Below the pieces are notes generated by a model. That model did not search any database and was not told the origin of the DNA. It worked only from the letters and a program-made list of their open reading frames with translations. From Sphingopyxis witflariensis (GTDB lineage Bacteria; Pseudomonadota; Alphaproteobacteria; Sphingomonadales; Sphingomonadaceae), in contig NZ_NISJ01000009.1 in assembly GCF_002205635.1 (NCBI RefSeq), positions 62,001 to 126,000 of the forward strand: a DNA stretch of 64,000 bases, read 5' to 3'. Below are positions 1 through 8,513 of this stretch, in pieces (the first letter of the stretch is position 1; each line of letters begins with the position of its first letter). Position numbers and translations under genes: made by a program.

Positions 1-133
1 CGGTCCCGCGCGATCCGTCGAGAATGACGCGCGTCGGGGCGACGAGCAAGTCCCCCGCAGCATAGGCCGGCAAAGCAACTACGCCGAGCGCAGCCGCCAG
101 AAACGGGCAAAAAGCCCTGAAAATGCGCAACAT
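1..133 (-). CDS. Fimbrial (PapD-like) periplasmic chaperone, N-terminal fragment
   Basis: Only the first 44 codons are in the window; the gene runs off the left edge. The ATG is at 133. The translation opens with a basic start and a hydrophobic run ending in PAYA-A, a typical cleavable signal peptide, followed by GDLLVAPTRVILDG, which resembles the first beta strand of PapD-type pilus chaperones in sphingomonads. Such chaperones donate a strand to unfolded fimbrial subunits in the periplasm. The DUF4402 gene just upstream on the same strand fits a chaperone-dependent fimbria-like locus. Assignment rests on a short fragment. Confidence 0.65.
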   Translation of the reverse strand, partial: MLRIFRAFCPFLAAALGVVALPAYAAGDLLVAPTRVILDGSRGT

Positions 134-158
134 GGATACGATCCCCACAATCGTTTGC

Positions 159-178
159 GGCACGATTTTCGTCGTGCC
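159..178. other. Intercistronic hairpin
   Basis: GGCACGA and TCGTGCC form a 7-bp stem around a 6-base loop in the spacer between the DUF4402 gene and the chaperone gene. It may act as an attenuator or RNA stabiliser so that subunit is made in excess over chaperone. No strong U-run follows. The rest of 134-366 shows nothing recognisable. Confidence 0.3.
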
Positions 179-366
179 AATGGCGTTATCCGACGTGGTC
201 CCCACCGCGCCGCTGGTCGCATCCTGTCTGCACCAACATGGTTGATATTTGGCTAACCATAAAAACTGCGCTCGTCTGCGGAAAGAAATGAGGTCGCCAG
301 ACCTGCGTCCGACGACCCCATTTTCCCGACAGGCGCACTCAAAAGCCCGCCAGCCTCCCCCACAAG

Positions 367-876
367 CTATTGATAATTGGCGGTAACACTGAATGTCCCG
401 GTATAGTCGCCCGCCGTCTGGTTAGCGCCAACGCTCAACACACCACCCACGCGGAAGCTGCCGCCGACCGTGCCCGGACCCGCCGCCAGCGTGACCGACG
501 TCGCCGAATAGCTGAGTGCCGCCGACATCGTACCGCCAAGCGATCCGGTCAGCGTTACCGCATTGTCTCCGCCGACAAGCACCACGGCATTGTTCGTGCC
601 CTGGATGTCGAATCCGGCCGAAGTCGGGGTTCCCGTGCAGGTCAGGTTTGCACCGCATGTCGCCGCGCCGGCGGGCGAAACCGCGATGGTCGAGGCCGCC
701 GCACCGCTTATGATCGTCGCGAACTCGAGATCACTGGTGTTGGTAAGCGTGATCTGGCGCAGGATCTTGGCTTTCGCCGTCCCGGTGGCCGATGCCGCGT
801 GCGCTGTGGGCGCATTTATCGCGAAGACAGCCATTGCCGCGCCAACGAGGGCGCGTTTCATTCCAAAGTTGCGCAT
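367..876 (-). CDS. DUF4402 secreted fimbria-like subunit
   Basis: 169 residues starting MRNFGMKRALVG, with a signal peptide ending near THAASA. The mature part is rich in Ala, Gly, Thr and Ser and predicted to be all beta. It has a conserved early segment (AKAKILRQITLTNTSDLEF), a cysteine pair in GAATCGANLTCTG, and a C-terminal GDYTGTFSVTANYQ strand. This pattern matches DUF4402 proteins, usually found next to pilus chaperones and ushers in sphingomonads. An internal Met six codons later (861) is an alternative start. The 262 bases upstream (877-1138) should hold its promoter. Function as a surface fibre subunit is inferred. Confidence 0.75.
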   Translation of the reverse strand: MRNFGMKRALVGAAMAVFAINAPTAHAASATGTAKAKILRQITLTNTSDLEFATIISGAAASTIAVSPAGAATCGANLTCTGTPTSAGFDIQGTNNAVVLVGGDNAVTLTGSLGGTMSAALSYSATSVTLAAGPGTVGGSFRVGGVLSVGANQTAGDYTGTFSVTANYQ

Positions 877-1138
877 ATTTTCTGGTCCCTTGAACAGTCA
901 AAGTTCGAATGGAAATCCCACCCCATTCGCCTCCCCTTTAGCGGGAGAGCAGTTCAGCCTTTGCCAGCGACCATGGTTAATGACACAATAAGGGTTGGCG
1001 CATATTTCGCGCGATTACCCATAAAAATCATATACTTACCACATGCATAAGCCAGAACCCGAAGCGCCCTCTCTCCGCGCAACGGCTCGGCTTGAGACAG
1101 TTCGCACAGTCAATGCCGCCGCGATTCCCCGAGCGCGA

Positions 1139-2092
1139 TTAGATCGATTCGCCGCTCAGCCGCTGGCAGATCATGTCCAGTTGGTCGAGCGACCCGAATT
1201 TCAGCGCCAGCGTGCCTTTGCCGTCGCCCGCATATTGAATCGCGACACCGATGCCGAGCAGTTCGGACAAATGGCGTTCGACCGCCACGATATCGGGGTC
1301 ACGGTTCGGCCCCGGTGATTCAACCACCGGCGCCTTGCGCCCGCCGCCCTTTTCGGTGCGCACCAGCGCCTCGACCGCGCGGACCGACAGGCCTTCCTTG
1401 ACGACGCGTCGTGCGATCGCCTCGGCCCCGTCGGCGCCGATCAGCGCGCGGGCATGACCCATCATCAACGATCCGTCGCCAACCATCGTCTGCACGCTCG
1501 CGGGCAAATCGAGCAGACGCATCAAATTCGCGGCGTGGCTGCGCGACTTGCCGACCAGTTTCGCCAGCGCCTCCTGGCTATGGCCGAAATCGTCGATCAG
1601 GCGACGATAGGCTCCCGCTTCTTCGATCGCGTTCAGATCCTGCCGCTGAATATTCTCGATCAGGGCAATTTCATATGTCGCGGCATCGTCGAACTCGCGC
1701 ACCAGCGCGGGAATCTGGTGCAGCCCGGCGCGCTGGGCTGCGCGCCAGCGCCGCTCGCCCGCGACGAGCTGATAGCCTTGCCCATCGGGGGCGCGGCGGA
1801 GAATGATCGGCTGCAAAAGCCCGCGCGCCGAAATCGAATCGGCAAGCTCGGCGATCGCTGCCTCGTCAAAATGGCGCCGCGGTTGGCCGGGCAACGGACG
1901 TATGGACCCGATCGCAACATGCTGCACCGCGTCGCCCGCAGCGGGCGCCGGAGCCGACGTTGCTCCTCCCGCGCTCGCCAGCACCGGTGCCTCGACCGCG
2001 ACGTCGCCGAACAGCGCATTCAACCCGCGTCCCAGCCCCGACGGGCGCTTACGCGCTGCCGAAGGATTTGTTTCATCTTTATTATCAGCCAT
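1139..2092 (-). CDS. parB: Chromosome partitioning protein ParB
   Basis: 317 residues. ParB is the CTP-dependent clamp that loads at parS and spreads to form the partition complex near the origin. Visible features are the N-terminal GLGRGLNALFGD box (about residues 19-30) that contacts ParA, the CTP-binding motif GERRWRAA (112-119), ENIQRQDLN (146-154), a helix-turn-helix around 171-196, and a C-terminal dimerisation domain. Its ATG directly abuts the parA stop, so parA and parB are co-transcribed and probably translationally coupled. Three parS-like palindromes lie 0.9-3.6 kb away in the same cluster. Confidence 0.96.
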   Translation of the reverse strand: MADNKDETNPSAARKRPSGLGRGLNALFGDVAVEAPVLASAGGATSAPAPAAGDAVQHVAIGSIRPLPGQPRRHFDEAAIAELADSISARGLLQPIILRRAPDGQGYQLVAGERRWRAAQRAGLHQIPALVREFDDAATYEIALIENIQRQDLNAIEEAGAYRRLIDDFGHSQEALAKLVGKSRSHAANLMRLLDLPASVQTMVGDGSLMMGHARALIGADGAEAIARRVVKEGLSVRAVEALVRTEKGGGRKAPVVESPGPNRDPDIVAVERHLSELLGIGVAIQYAGDGKGTLALKFGSLDQLDMICQRLSGESI

Positions 2093-2875
2093 TTATGCAG
2101 CCTTGCGAACGTTGGGGAGTCGATCGATCAACTCGCGCGCCAAGGCGATATAGGCGGCCGATCCAGCGCAGCGATGATCATAGATTAGCGCCGGCAAGCC
2201 GTGGCTCGGCGCTTCCGACAGGCGAACGTTACGCGGGATGACGGTTTCGAACACCACCGGACCCAGCACCTCGCGCACATCGTCGGATACTTGATCGGTC
2301 AGCCGATTGCGGCGATCGAACATCGTCAGTGCGACCCCAAGGATCGACAATTTCTGATTGAAGCGTTCGCGCACACGCTCGACTGTCGTCAGCAACTGGC
2401 TCAGCCCCTCGAGCGCAAAAAACTCGCATTGCAGCGGGACGATCAATGATTCGGCGGCGATCAGCGCGTTGAGCGTCAACATGCCCAGCGACGGCGGGCA
2501 ATCGATCAGGCAAATGTCCCATTGCCCTGCCTCGGCGTCTGCCAGCGCCTGTTGCATACGGTGAAGCCGATCCTGAAACTCGATCAGCTCGATCTCGGCA
2601 CCCGACAGATCGACCGTCGCGGGAACGATATCGAGCCGCGGCACCGCGGTCGGAATCGCGCATTCGGCCAGTGTCGCGTCACCGCGCAGCAATTCATAGC
2701 TTGAATATTCGCGCTGCGATTGCTTGATCCCGAGCCCGGTCGAGGCGTTGCCTTGCGGATCGAGATCGATGATCAGCGTCCGCCAGCCGGTCGCCGCAAG
2801 CGCTGTCGCCAGGTTGATCGCGGTCGTCGTCTTGCCGACCCCACCCTTCTGGTTCGCCACGGCAATGCGGATCAT
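2093..2875 (-). CDS. parA: Chromosome partitioning ATPase ParA (Soj)
   Basis: 260 residues when started at MIRIAVANQKGG. ParA dimers bound to ATP coat the nucleoid and pull ParB-parS complexes. The deviant Walker A is KGGVGKTTT (residues 10-18), followed by the DLDPQGN motif at 37-43. The reading frame stays open 33 codons further upstream, but the internal start is preferred because it gives the family N-terminus and its ATG overlaps the rsmG stop in an ATGA junction (2872-2875). It sits between rsmG and parB, the usual arrangement next to the origin. Confidence 0.95.
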   Translation of the reverse strand: MIRIAVANQKGGVGKTTTAINLATALAATGWRTLIIDLDPQGNASTGLGIKQSQREYSSYELLRGDATLAECAIPTAVPRLDIVPATVDLSGAEIELIEFQDRLHRMQQALADAEAGQWDICLIDCPPSLGMLTLNALIAAESLIVPLQCEFFALEGLSQLLTTVERVRERFNQKLSILGVALTMFDRRNRLTDQVSDDVREVLGPVVFETVIPRNVRLSEAPSHGLPALIYDHRCAGSAAYIALARELIDRLPNVRKAA

Positions 2876-3531
2876 CGCTTTCCTCGCTGTTTGTCGCCAA
2901 TCTGTCCCGTACCGACCAAAATCTGGCTCTCGGCGTCGGTGCGGCTCTGTTCCACGTGGAACATTCTCTGCCATGGCTGCGGCAACAACGCCAGTTCCTT
3001 AACTGCGTTTCGCCCTTTAGGGAGCAGCCATCGCGTCGATTCGGTGGAAAAACGCGTGGATAAGTCGATCAACTTGTCGAGCGGCGCAAAAGCACGCGCA
3101 CTGATCGTCGCCGCGGCGCGCGTTTCGATCCGCTCGAGCGGCGCTTCAATCACCTCAACATGCCCGATTTGCAGCGCGTCTATCACCTCGCGCAGAAACT
3201 CACACCGGAGTTTGCGGGATTCAACAAGCGCCATCGGTCGGCCGTTAAGGATCGCGACGACAATTCCCGGAAGTCCGGCCCCGCTGCCAAGGTCAAGCCA
3301 CAACCCATCACCATTGCGCTGATCCAGCGCCAAAAGCTGCGCGCTGTCCGCAATATGGCGCACCCACAGATTCGGGATCGTCGACGCGGCGATCAGATTC
3401 TGCCGATCATTTTCGGCAATAAGAAGCTCGGCAAAACGCTCGAGATACTCCCATTGGCGCGAGCTCGGCGCGAAGGTCTCACCGATCCAGACGCGCGCGC
3501 GCTCTTCGCTGTCGAGCAATTCACGTTCCAT
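2872..3531 (-). CDS. rsmG: 16S rRNA (guanine-N7) methyltransferase RsmG
   Basis: 219 residues. RsmG (GidB) methylates G527 of 16S rRNA using S-adenosylmethionine. The SAM-binding LDLGSGAGLPG motif is at about residues 79-89, and RVRHIADS-type and SARAFAPL segments are present. The stop overlaps the parA start by four bases. A parS palindrome is embedded near the 3' end (2948-2963), encoding the FHVEQ stretch, so the C-terminal codons do double duty. The 190-base gap to mnmG upstream (3532-3721) shows no gene. Confidence 0.94.
   Translation of the reverse strand: MERELLDSEERARVWIGETFAPSSRQWEYLERFAELLIAENDRQNLIAASTIPNLWVRHIADSAQLLALDQRNGDGLWLDLGSGAGLPGIVVAILNGRPMALVESRKLRCEFLREVIDALQIGHVEVIEAPLERIETRAAATISARAFAPLDKLIDLSTRFSTESTRWLLPKGRNAVKELALLPQPWQRMFHVEQSRTDAESQILVGTGQIGDKQRGKR
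2948..2963. other. parS site 1 (inside rsmG)
   Basis: TGTTCCACGTGGAACA is a perfect 16-bp palindrome matching the ParB recognition sequence (canonical TGTTTCACGTGAAACA with a compensated T/A to C/G change in both arms). It lies in the coding sequence of rsmG, just upstream of parA-parB. Confidence 0.85.
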
Positions 3532-3721
3532 GATTCAAACCACTTTCGTCATTCCCAGCGGATGCGACAGCCCAGCTCCACTTACCTCCCACCAAGGCGC
3601 AAAAAGGAACCCAGCCAAACAAAGCGAATATCTCGCACAAAGACACAAAGATATCAGGTCAGCCCCTACCCTCTTCGTGCCTTCGCGTGCGACCTATCAA
3701 AAACAACAGCACTTAAGGGGA

Positions 3722-5584
3722 TCACGCCGCCCGCCGCCGACTATGAACCATGATCGCAGTGAGTGCCGCCGGAGTCACACCGTCGATACGCCCCGCCTGT
3801 CCCAACGTCTCAGGGCGCGCCTTGGTCAACCGCTCAACCATCTCGCGCGACAGCCCGCCGATCGCGCTATAGTCGAGCGCCGGGTCGAGCAGGATCGCCT
3901 CATTCGCCGCGAGCGCGCGCAACTCGGCCTGTTGACGTGCTATATAGGGCGCGTAATGCGCATCCTCGGCAAGCTCGGAAAGAATAGCGCTATCGATACT
4001 GCCGAGCGCCGCGGCGAGTTTGGCGAGCGTCGCCATCGTTACCCCAGGGAAGCGCAACAGATCGATCAGCTTCCGCGCCACCCCGTCGCCCGGCAGCATA
4101 AGTTCCAGCACGGCATAGTCAGCCGTCGTGACCGGGGCATCAAGCAACGCTTCGGCCGCTGCCCGCGCCGCTTGCCGTTCCGCGAACAATGCAGTCGTTG
4201 CGGAACGCACCAGCCCAAGCTCAATCCCGATCGGGGTAAGCCGGGTCGCCGCATTGTCCGCGCGGAGCCGCAAGCGATATTCTGCGCGCGCGGTGAGCAT
4301 GCGATAGGGTTCGGTCACGCCCTGCAAGACCAGGTCATCGACCATTACGCCTATATAGCTCAGCGAGCGATCGAGAATCAGCGGGTCGCGGCCCTGCACC
4401 GCCAGCGCGGCATTGGCACCCGCGATCAGCCCCTGCGCCGCAGCTTCCTCATATCCGGTCGTTCCGTTGATCTGCCCGGCGCACCAGAGCCCGCCGATCG
4501 CGCGCAGCTGCAAACTTCGGTCGAGCGCGCGCGGATCGATATGATCATATTCAACCGCGTATCCCGGAACGACAATCTCGACCGCCTCAAGGCCTTCAAC
4601 CGTTCGCAGCATCGCAAGCTGAACATCCGCAGGCAGCGAGGTCGACACGCCGTTCGGATAGACGAGATGGGTGTCGAGCCCTTCGGGTTCGAGGAATATC
4701 TGATGCCCGTCGCGGTCGGCGAAACGGTGAATCTTGTCCTCAATCGACGGGCAATAGCGTGGCCCCGCCGCCCCGATAGCGCCCGTGAAAAGCGGAGATC
4801 GATCGAGATTGTCGGCGATGATCCGATGCGATTCGGGGTTGGTGCGCGTGATCGCGCAGAAAATCTGCGGGACGGTCCGCTCGCTGTTCCACGTGGAACA
4901 GGTCCAGTCGCCGTCATCCGACGGCTGTTCCTCGAGCCGCGCCCAGTCGATCGTCCGCCCGTCAAGCCGCGGCGGCGTACCGGTCTTGAGTCGCGCCATC
5001 GGCAGGTCGGCAGCGCGCAATTGCTCGGCAAGCCTATGAGCGCCCGCCTCGCCGATGCGCCCACCATCCATCCGTTCCTCGCCGCGGAACATTCGTCCGC
5101 CGAGGAAAGTTCCGGTAGCAAGCACCACCGCCGGCGCCGCCAAGGCGGTCCCGTCGCTCAGCTCCAGCCCTTCGACCTTCGCCCCATCCTCGGACAATCT
5201 CAGCGCAGCCGCCTCGCCCGCGATCACTGTGATACCATCTTCGGCAGTGAGCATCTGCTGGATCGCATCGCGATAAAGCGTCCGATCGGCCTGGATGCGC
5301 GGCCCCTGCACCGCTGCGCCTTTTGACGCATTTAGCATCCGGTAATGGATCGCCGCCCTGTCCGCTGCGCGCGCCATCCAGCCATCGAGCGCGTCGACCT
5401 CACGCATCAGATGGCCTTTACCGAGACCGCCGATCGCGGGGTTGCACGACATCGTTCCAATCAGCGCGGGGTCAAAACTGACGAGTGCAACGCGCGCGCC
5501 AAGGCGCGACGCAGCCGCGGCAGCCTCGGTCCCGGCATGTCCCCCGCCGACGACGATGACATCGAAATATGTGCTACTGTCCAT
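3722..5584 (-). CDS. mnmG: tRNA uridine-5-carboxymethylaminomethyl modification enzyme MnmG
   Basis: 620 residues from [15 protein letters not shown], the family's usual length. MnmG (GidA) is the FAD subunit that, with MnmE, installs the cmnm5 group on U34 of tRNAs reading two-codon boxes. The dinucleotide-binding [10 protein letters not shown] is at residues 13-22; further signatures are [14 protein letters not shown] and [13 protein letters not shown]. Codons upstream of 5584 in the open frame are not family-like and run through the intergenic parS site, so the longer start is rejected. A second parS palindrome (4885-4900) lies within the gene. Confidence 0.95.
   Translation of the reverse strand: MDSSTYFDVIVVGGGHAGTEAAAAASRLGARVALVSFDPALIGTMSCNPAIGGLGKGHLMREVDALDGWMARAADRAAIHYRMLNASKGAAVQGPRIQADRTLYRDAIQQMLTAEDGITVIAGEAAALRLSEDGAKVEGLELSDGTALAAPAVVLATGTFLGGRMFRGEERMDGGRIGEAGAHRLAEQLRAADLPMARLKTGTPPRLDGRTIDWARLEEQPSDDGDWTCSTWNSERTVPQIFCAITRTNPESHRIIADNLDRSPLFTGAIGAAGPRYCPSIEDKIHRFADRDGHQIFLEPEGLDTHLVYPNGVSTSLPADVQLAMLRTVEGLEAVEIVVPGYAVEYDHIDPRALDRSLQLRAIGGLWCAGQINGTTGYEEAAAQGLIAGANAALAVQGRDPLILDRSLSYIGVMVDDLVLQGVTEPYRMLTARAEYRLRLRADNAATRLTPIGIELGLVRSATTALFAERQAARAAAEALLDAPVTTADYAVLELMLPGDGVARKLIDLLRFPGVTMATLAKLAAALGSIDSAILSELAEDAHYAPYIARQQAELRALAANEAILLDPALDYSAIGGLSREMVERLTKARPETLGQAGRIDGVTPAALTAIMVHSRRRAA
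4885..4900. other. parS site 2 (inside mnmG)
   Basis: The sequence is TGTTCCACGTGGAACA, identical to site 1 and a perfect palindrome, inside mnmG. It encodes the CSTWNSE segment of the protein. Confidence 0.85.
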
Positions 5585-5644
5585 GATTGCACCGGCCTTT
5601 AGCCGATTCACAGCGCCGAATCCACATCGCTGCAACGGATGCGA

Positions 5645-5660
5645 TGTTTCACGTGGAACA
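5645..5660. other. parS site 3 (mnmE-mnmG spacer)
   Basis: TGTTTCACGTGGAACA has one arm of canonical type (TTTCAC) and the other like sites 1 and 2. It lies between the mnmE stop codon (5661-5663), which it abuts, and the mnmG start at 5584. It is the only one of the three outside coding sequence. Confidence 0.85.
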
Positions 5661-6977
5661 TCATTTCCCGATGCAGAATCGCCCAAATAGGGTGTCGAGC
5701 ATATCTTCGACGCCCGCGCGCCCGGTGATGCGGTCCAGCACACCACTCGCCAGCCGCAGCCGTTCGGCGAGCAGGATCAGGTCGCCCGCTTCGCGCGACC
5801 CCACTTCGACCGCCAGCCAGTCCCGCGCTTCGGCGAGCGCGGCGCGCTGACGCTGGCGCAGTGAGGCTTCGCCTTCGCGTGGCAAAAGCGTGCGCGCCAT
5901 TTCGACGATGTGGCGATGGAGATTCTGCATCCCCTCGCCCGTCGTCGCTGACAGCGTGACATCGCACCGCGCCGATGCGGCTTCGGCCGCCGCATCACCG
6001 CGCCAGCGATCGGCCTGCGCCGCAACCAATATGCAGCGCCGATGCTCGGGGGCGTCTTTCGGCGGCCCAAGCCACAGCAAGATATCCGCCGCATCGACCG
6101 CGGCACGCGCGCGGTCGATCCCAATCACCTCAATCGCATCGGCGCCCTCGCCCCGCAGCCCCGCCGTATCCGAAAAACGCATCGCAATCCCGTCAAGCGC
6201 CAGCGGGGTTTCGATCACATCGCGTGTCGTCCCCGCGACTGGCGAGACGATCGCCAGCTCGCGCTGCGCCAAGGCATTGATCAAAGTTGATTTTCCGGCG
6301 TTTGGTGGCCCCGCGATCACCACTGACAACCCTTCCGAAATTACCTCGGCCGCGGGTCGTGCAAGCCATTCGCCGAGGTCAATCGCCAGAGCGCCCATTC
6401 CGGCAATCAGTCGCTGCGCTACGGCGTCACCGACCTCGACATCATCCTCATCCGCGAAATTGAGCTCGGCCTCAGCACCCGCCATCAAGGTCAGCAGTTC
6501 CTCCTGCCAAGCCTCGACCGCGCGCGACACATGCCCGCTCGCCATCCCGAGCGCCTGCACGCGCTGGCTCTCGGTCTCCGCCGCGAGAAGATCAGCGAGC
6601 CCTTCGGCCTCCGCAAGGTCGATGCGTCCGTTGAGAAACGCCCGCCGCGTAAACTCGCCTGCGACAGCAGGGCGCAACCCCGGCAGCGCGCCAAGCGCCG
6701 TCTCAACCGCCGCCACAACCGCCCGGCCACCATGCAGATGCAGTTCAGCCAAATCCTCACCCGTCGCCGTCGCTGGCCCCGGAAACCACAGAATTATCGC
6801 GCGATCGAGCGCGGCACCGCTCATATCCTTGAGTTCGGCCAACACCGCACGCCGCGCTTCGGGCAAGCGCCCGGTGAGCTGGCGCAAAACCTCCCCCGCC
6901 TGCGGTCCACTCACGCGCACGACGCCGATCGCCGCCGGCGGTATCCCGCTCGACAGCGCAAAAATCGTGTCGCTTAC
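5661..6977 (-). CDS. mnmE: tRNA modification GTPase MnmE, with apparent GTA start
   Basis: MnmE (TrmE) partners MnmG in U34 tRNA modification. Numbered from 6977 the protein has 438 residues: an N-terminal formyl-THF-binding domain, a helical domain, and an inserted G domain with Walker A GPPNAGKS near 223, GTTRD near 249 and DTAG near 270. The C-terminus is the catalytic FCIGK. The conserved opening [19 protein letters not shown] lies upstream of the first usable start (GTG at 6920). The codon at the expected Met is GTA (6975-6977), preceded by AGGA at good spacing. No ATG, GTG or TTG occurs in frame between 6977 and the upstream in-frame TAG. The true start is therefore uncertain. Confidence 0.9.
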   Translation of the reverse strand, partial: VSDTIFALSSGIPPAAIGVVRVSGPQAGEVLRQLTGRLPEARRAVLAELKDMSGAALDRAIILWFPGPATATGEDLAELHLHGGRAVVAAVETALGALPGLRPAVAGEFTRRAFLNGRIDLAEAEGLADLLAAETESQRVQALGMASGHVSRAVEAWQEELLTLMAGAEAELNFADEDDVEVGDAVAQRLIAGMGALAIDLGEWLARPAAEVISEGLSVVIAGPPNAGKSTLINALAQRELAIVSPVAGTTRDVIETPLALDGIAMRFSDTAGLRGEGADAIEVIGIDRARAAVDAADILLWLGPPKDAPEHRRCILVAAQADRWRGDAAAEAASARCDVTLSATTGEGMQNLHRHIVEMARTLLPREGEASLRQRQRAALAEARDWLAVEVGSREAGDLILLAERLRLASGVLDRITGRAGVEDMLDTLFGRFCIGK

Positions 6978-6988
6978 AACGTCCTGGT

Positions 6989-7282
6989 TCAGCTTTTGCG
7001 TCCCCGCGCCGGCTTGTCGTCGTCGCTATCGGCAGGCTTGCCCGCGCCGCCCATCAGTCCGCCACCAAACTGGCCGAGCAACGACTGAACGAGCCCTAGC
7101 CCGCTTTCCCCCATCGGCACCCAGGTCTTGACCATCGATTGAACCATCTCGGGGGTAATTCCCTTTGCCATCAATTCCTTGACGCGATCGAGGTAGATAT
7201 CGTGGAGCGGCTCAAGATCGGGCAGCCCGAACAGCCGCCGCGCTTCTTCGGGGGTGCAATCCACTTCGATATTGAATTTCAT
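6989..7282 (-). CDS. DUF6489 family small protein
   Basis: 97 residues from MKFNIEVDCTPEEARRLFGLPD. It is acidic at the N-terminus, with a helical middle (DIYLDRVKELMAKGITPEMVQSMV) and a Gly-rich stretch (LLGQFGGGLMGGAG) before a charged tail. This looks like the DUF6489 family of alphaproteobacteria; no function is known to me. It lies 11 bases upstream of the apparent mnmE start on the same strand and is probably co-transcribed. A start ten codons upstream (7312) is possible but lacks family-like sequence. Confidence 0.75.
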   Translation of the reverse strand: MKFNIEVDCTPEEARRLFGLPDLEPLHDIYLDRVKELMAKGITPEMVQSMVKTWVPMGESGLGLVQSLLGQFGGGLMGGAGKPADSDDDKPARGRKS

Positions 7283-7396
7283 CGCCTGTCTCCCACGCCC
7301 CGAAAAAACCATGAAGCGCGCGCTTGAGCCGCGCCGCCATGCCAGCTAGCTTCGCGCTTTCATCACCAATAAGCAAGAGTCAGGAGAGCTCCCCTC

Positions 7397-8104
7397 ATGT
7401 CAGAAACCTCGGCCACGAATAGCAGCATCCCCGCACTCAACGGCGAAGGCGATATCCCCGCCTACGTCGCGCGTCCTGACGCCGATTCGCCGCGCGCGAT
7501 CATCGTCATCCCCGAAATTTTCGGGGTGAACGCCGGCATCCGCAAGAAATGCGACGATTGGGCCGCCGAAGGCTATCTGGCGATTGCTCCCGATATTTTC
7601 TGGCGTTTCGCGCCCGGGGTCGAGCTCAACCCCGACGTCGAAGCTGAACTGCAGGAAGCCTTTGGTTATTTTGGACAATATGACGCAGATGACGGCGTCA
7701 AGGATATCGAAGCGACGATCCGCTGGCTCCACGCAGAGGGTGCGGCCAAGGTCGGCTGTGTCGGTTTCTGCCTCGGCGGCCGTCTCGCCTATATGGCCGC
7801 AGCGCGCACCGATGTGCATGCGTCGGTGGGTTATTATGGCGTGATGATCGACCAGATGCTGAACGAGAGCCACGCGATCGCGCATCCGCTGATGCTCCAT
7901 ATCCCGACCGAAGATCATCTGGTCGACCATGCGGCGCAGAAGGTCATCCACGAAGGGCTCGACGCGCATCCCAAGGTAACGATCCACGACTATCAGGGGC
8001 TCGACCATGGTTTCGCCGCGACGATGGGCAATCGGCGCAATGAAGATGGCGCGCAGCTCGCCGACGGCCGCACCCGCGCCTTCTTCGCCGAGCATCTCGC
8101 ATGA
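7397..8104 (+). CDS. Dienelactone hydrolase family protein
   Basis: 235 residues, alpha/beta hydrolase fold. The nucleophile elbow is GFCLGGR with Cys at about 125, as in dienelactone hydrolases that open lactone rings. E40 in VIPEIFG and the late HGF motif (GLDHGFA) supply the other expected residues. No signal peptide, so cytoplasmic. An AGGAG sequence precedes the ATG. The stop overlaps the next start as ATGA, so it is coupled to the NTF2-like gene. The real substrate is unknown. Confidence 0.9.
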   Translation: MSETSATNSSIPALNGEGDIPAYVARPDADSPRAIIVIPEIFGVNAGIRKKCDDWAAEGYLAIAPDIFWRFAPGVELNPDVEAELQEAFGYFGQYDADDGVKDIEATIRWLHAEGAAKVGCVGFCLGGRLAYMAAARTDVHASVGYYGVMIDQMLNESHAIAHPLMLHIPTEDHLVDHAAQKVIHEGLDAHPKVTIHDYQGLDHGFAATMGNRRNEDGAQLADGRTRAFFAEHLA

Positions 8105-8499
8105 CCGCGCACTCCGGGGTCGCCGCCTGGCACGCCTATATGGCGGGCGGCGGCGACCCGGAGGCGCTGAAGGCGCTTCTCGCCGAAGATGCGGTCTTTC
8201 ATTCACCGGTGGTCCATTCGCCGCAGGCGGGGCGCGACAAGGTCTTCGCCTATCTCCACGCGGCGAGCCATGTCCTTGGCGGCGACGATTTCCGCTACTT
8301 GCGCGAGATCGTCGACGGCGATCAGGCGATGCTGGAATTCCAGACCATACTCGACGGCATCCAGATCAACGGCGTCGACATCATTCGCTGGAATAGCGAC
8401 GGAAAGATAAGTGATTTCAAGGTGATGATACGCCCACTCAAGGCGATCAACAAGGTTTGGGAGAAAATGGGCGAGATGCTCGCGGCGCAAGCGCGATGA
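8101..8499 (+). CDS. Nuclear transport factor 2-like (SnoaL-type) protein
   Basis: 132 residues with the cone-shaped NTF2-like pattern: an N-terminal helix (GVAAWHAYMAGGGDPEALKALLAEDAVFHSPV) followed by strands ending in ISDFKVMIRPLKAINKVWEKMG. Members act as small ester or epoxide enzymes or as ligand-binding proteins. Coupling to a dienelactone hydrolase suggests they act on related compounds, but the substrate cannot be read from sequence. Confidence 0.82.
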   Translation: MTAHSGVAAWHAYMAGGGDPEALKALLAEDAVFHSPVVHSPQAGRDKVFAYLHAASHVLGGDDFRYLREIVDGDQAMLEFQTILDGIQINGVDIIRWNSDGKISDFKVMIRPLKAINKVWEKMGEMLAAQAR

Positions 8500-8513
8500 A
8501 GCGCGGCTAGCCG

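Noticed and set aside
370..1050. 226-residue plus-strand open frame
   Set aside because: It is antisense to the DUF4402 gene, which has a clear signal peptide and family pattern.
3054..3063. Isolated DnaA-like box GTGGATAA in rsmG
   Set aside because: It has one mismatch and stands alone in coding sequence; single boxes are expected by chance.
3530..5326. 598-residue plus-strand open frame
   Set aside because: It is antisense to mnmG and has Arg/Gln-rich composition with no family pattern, as expected from GC-rich codon bias.
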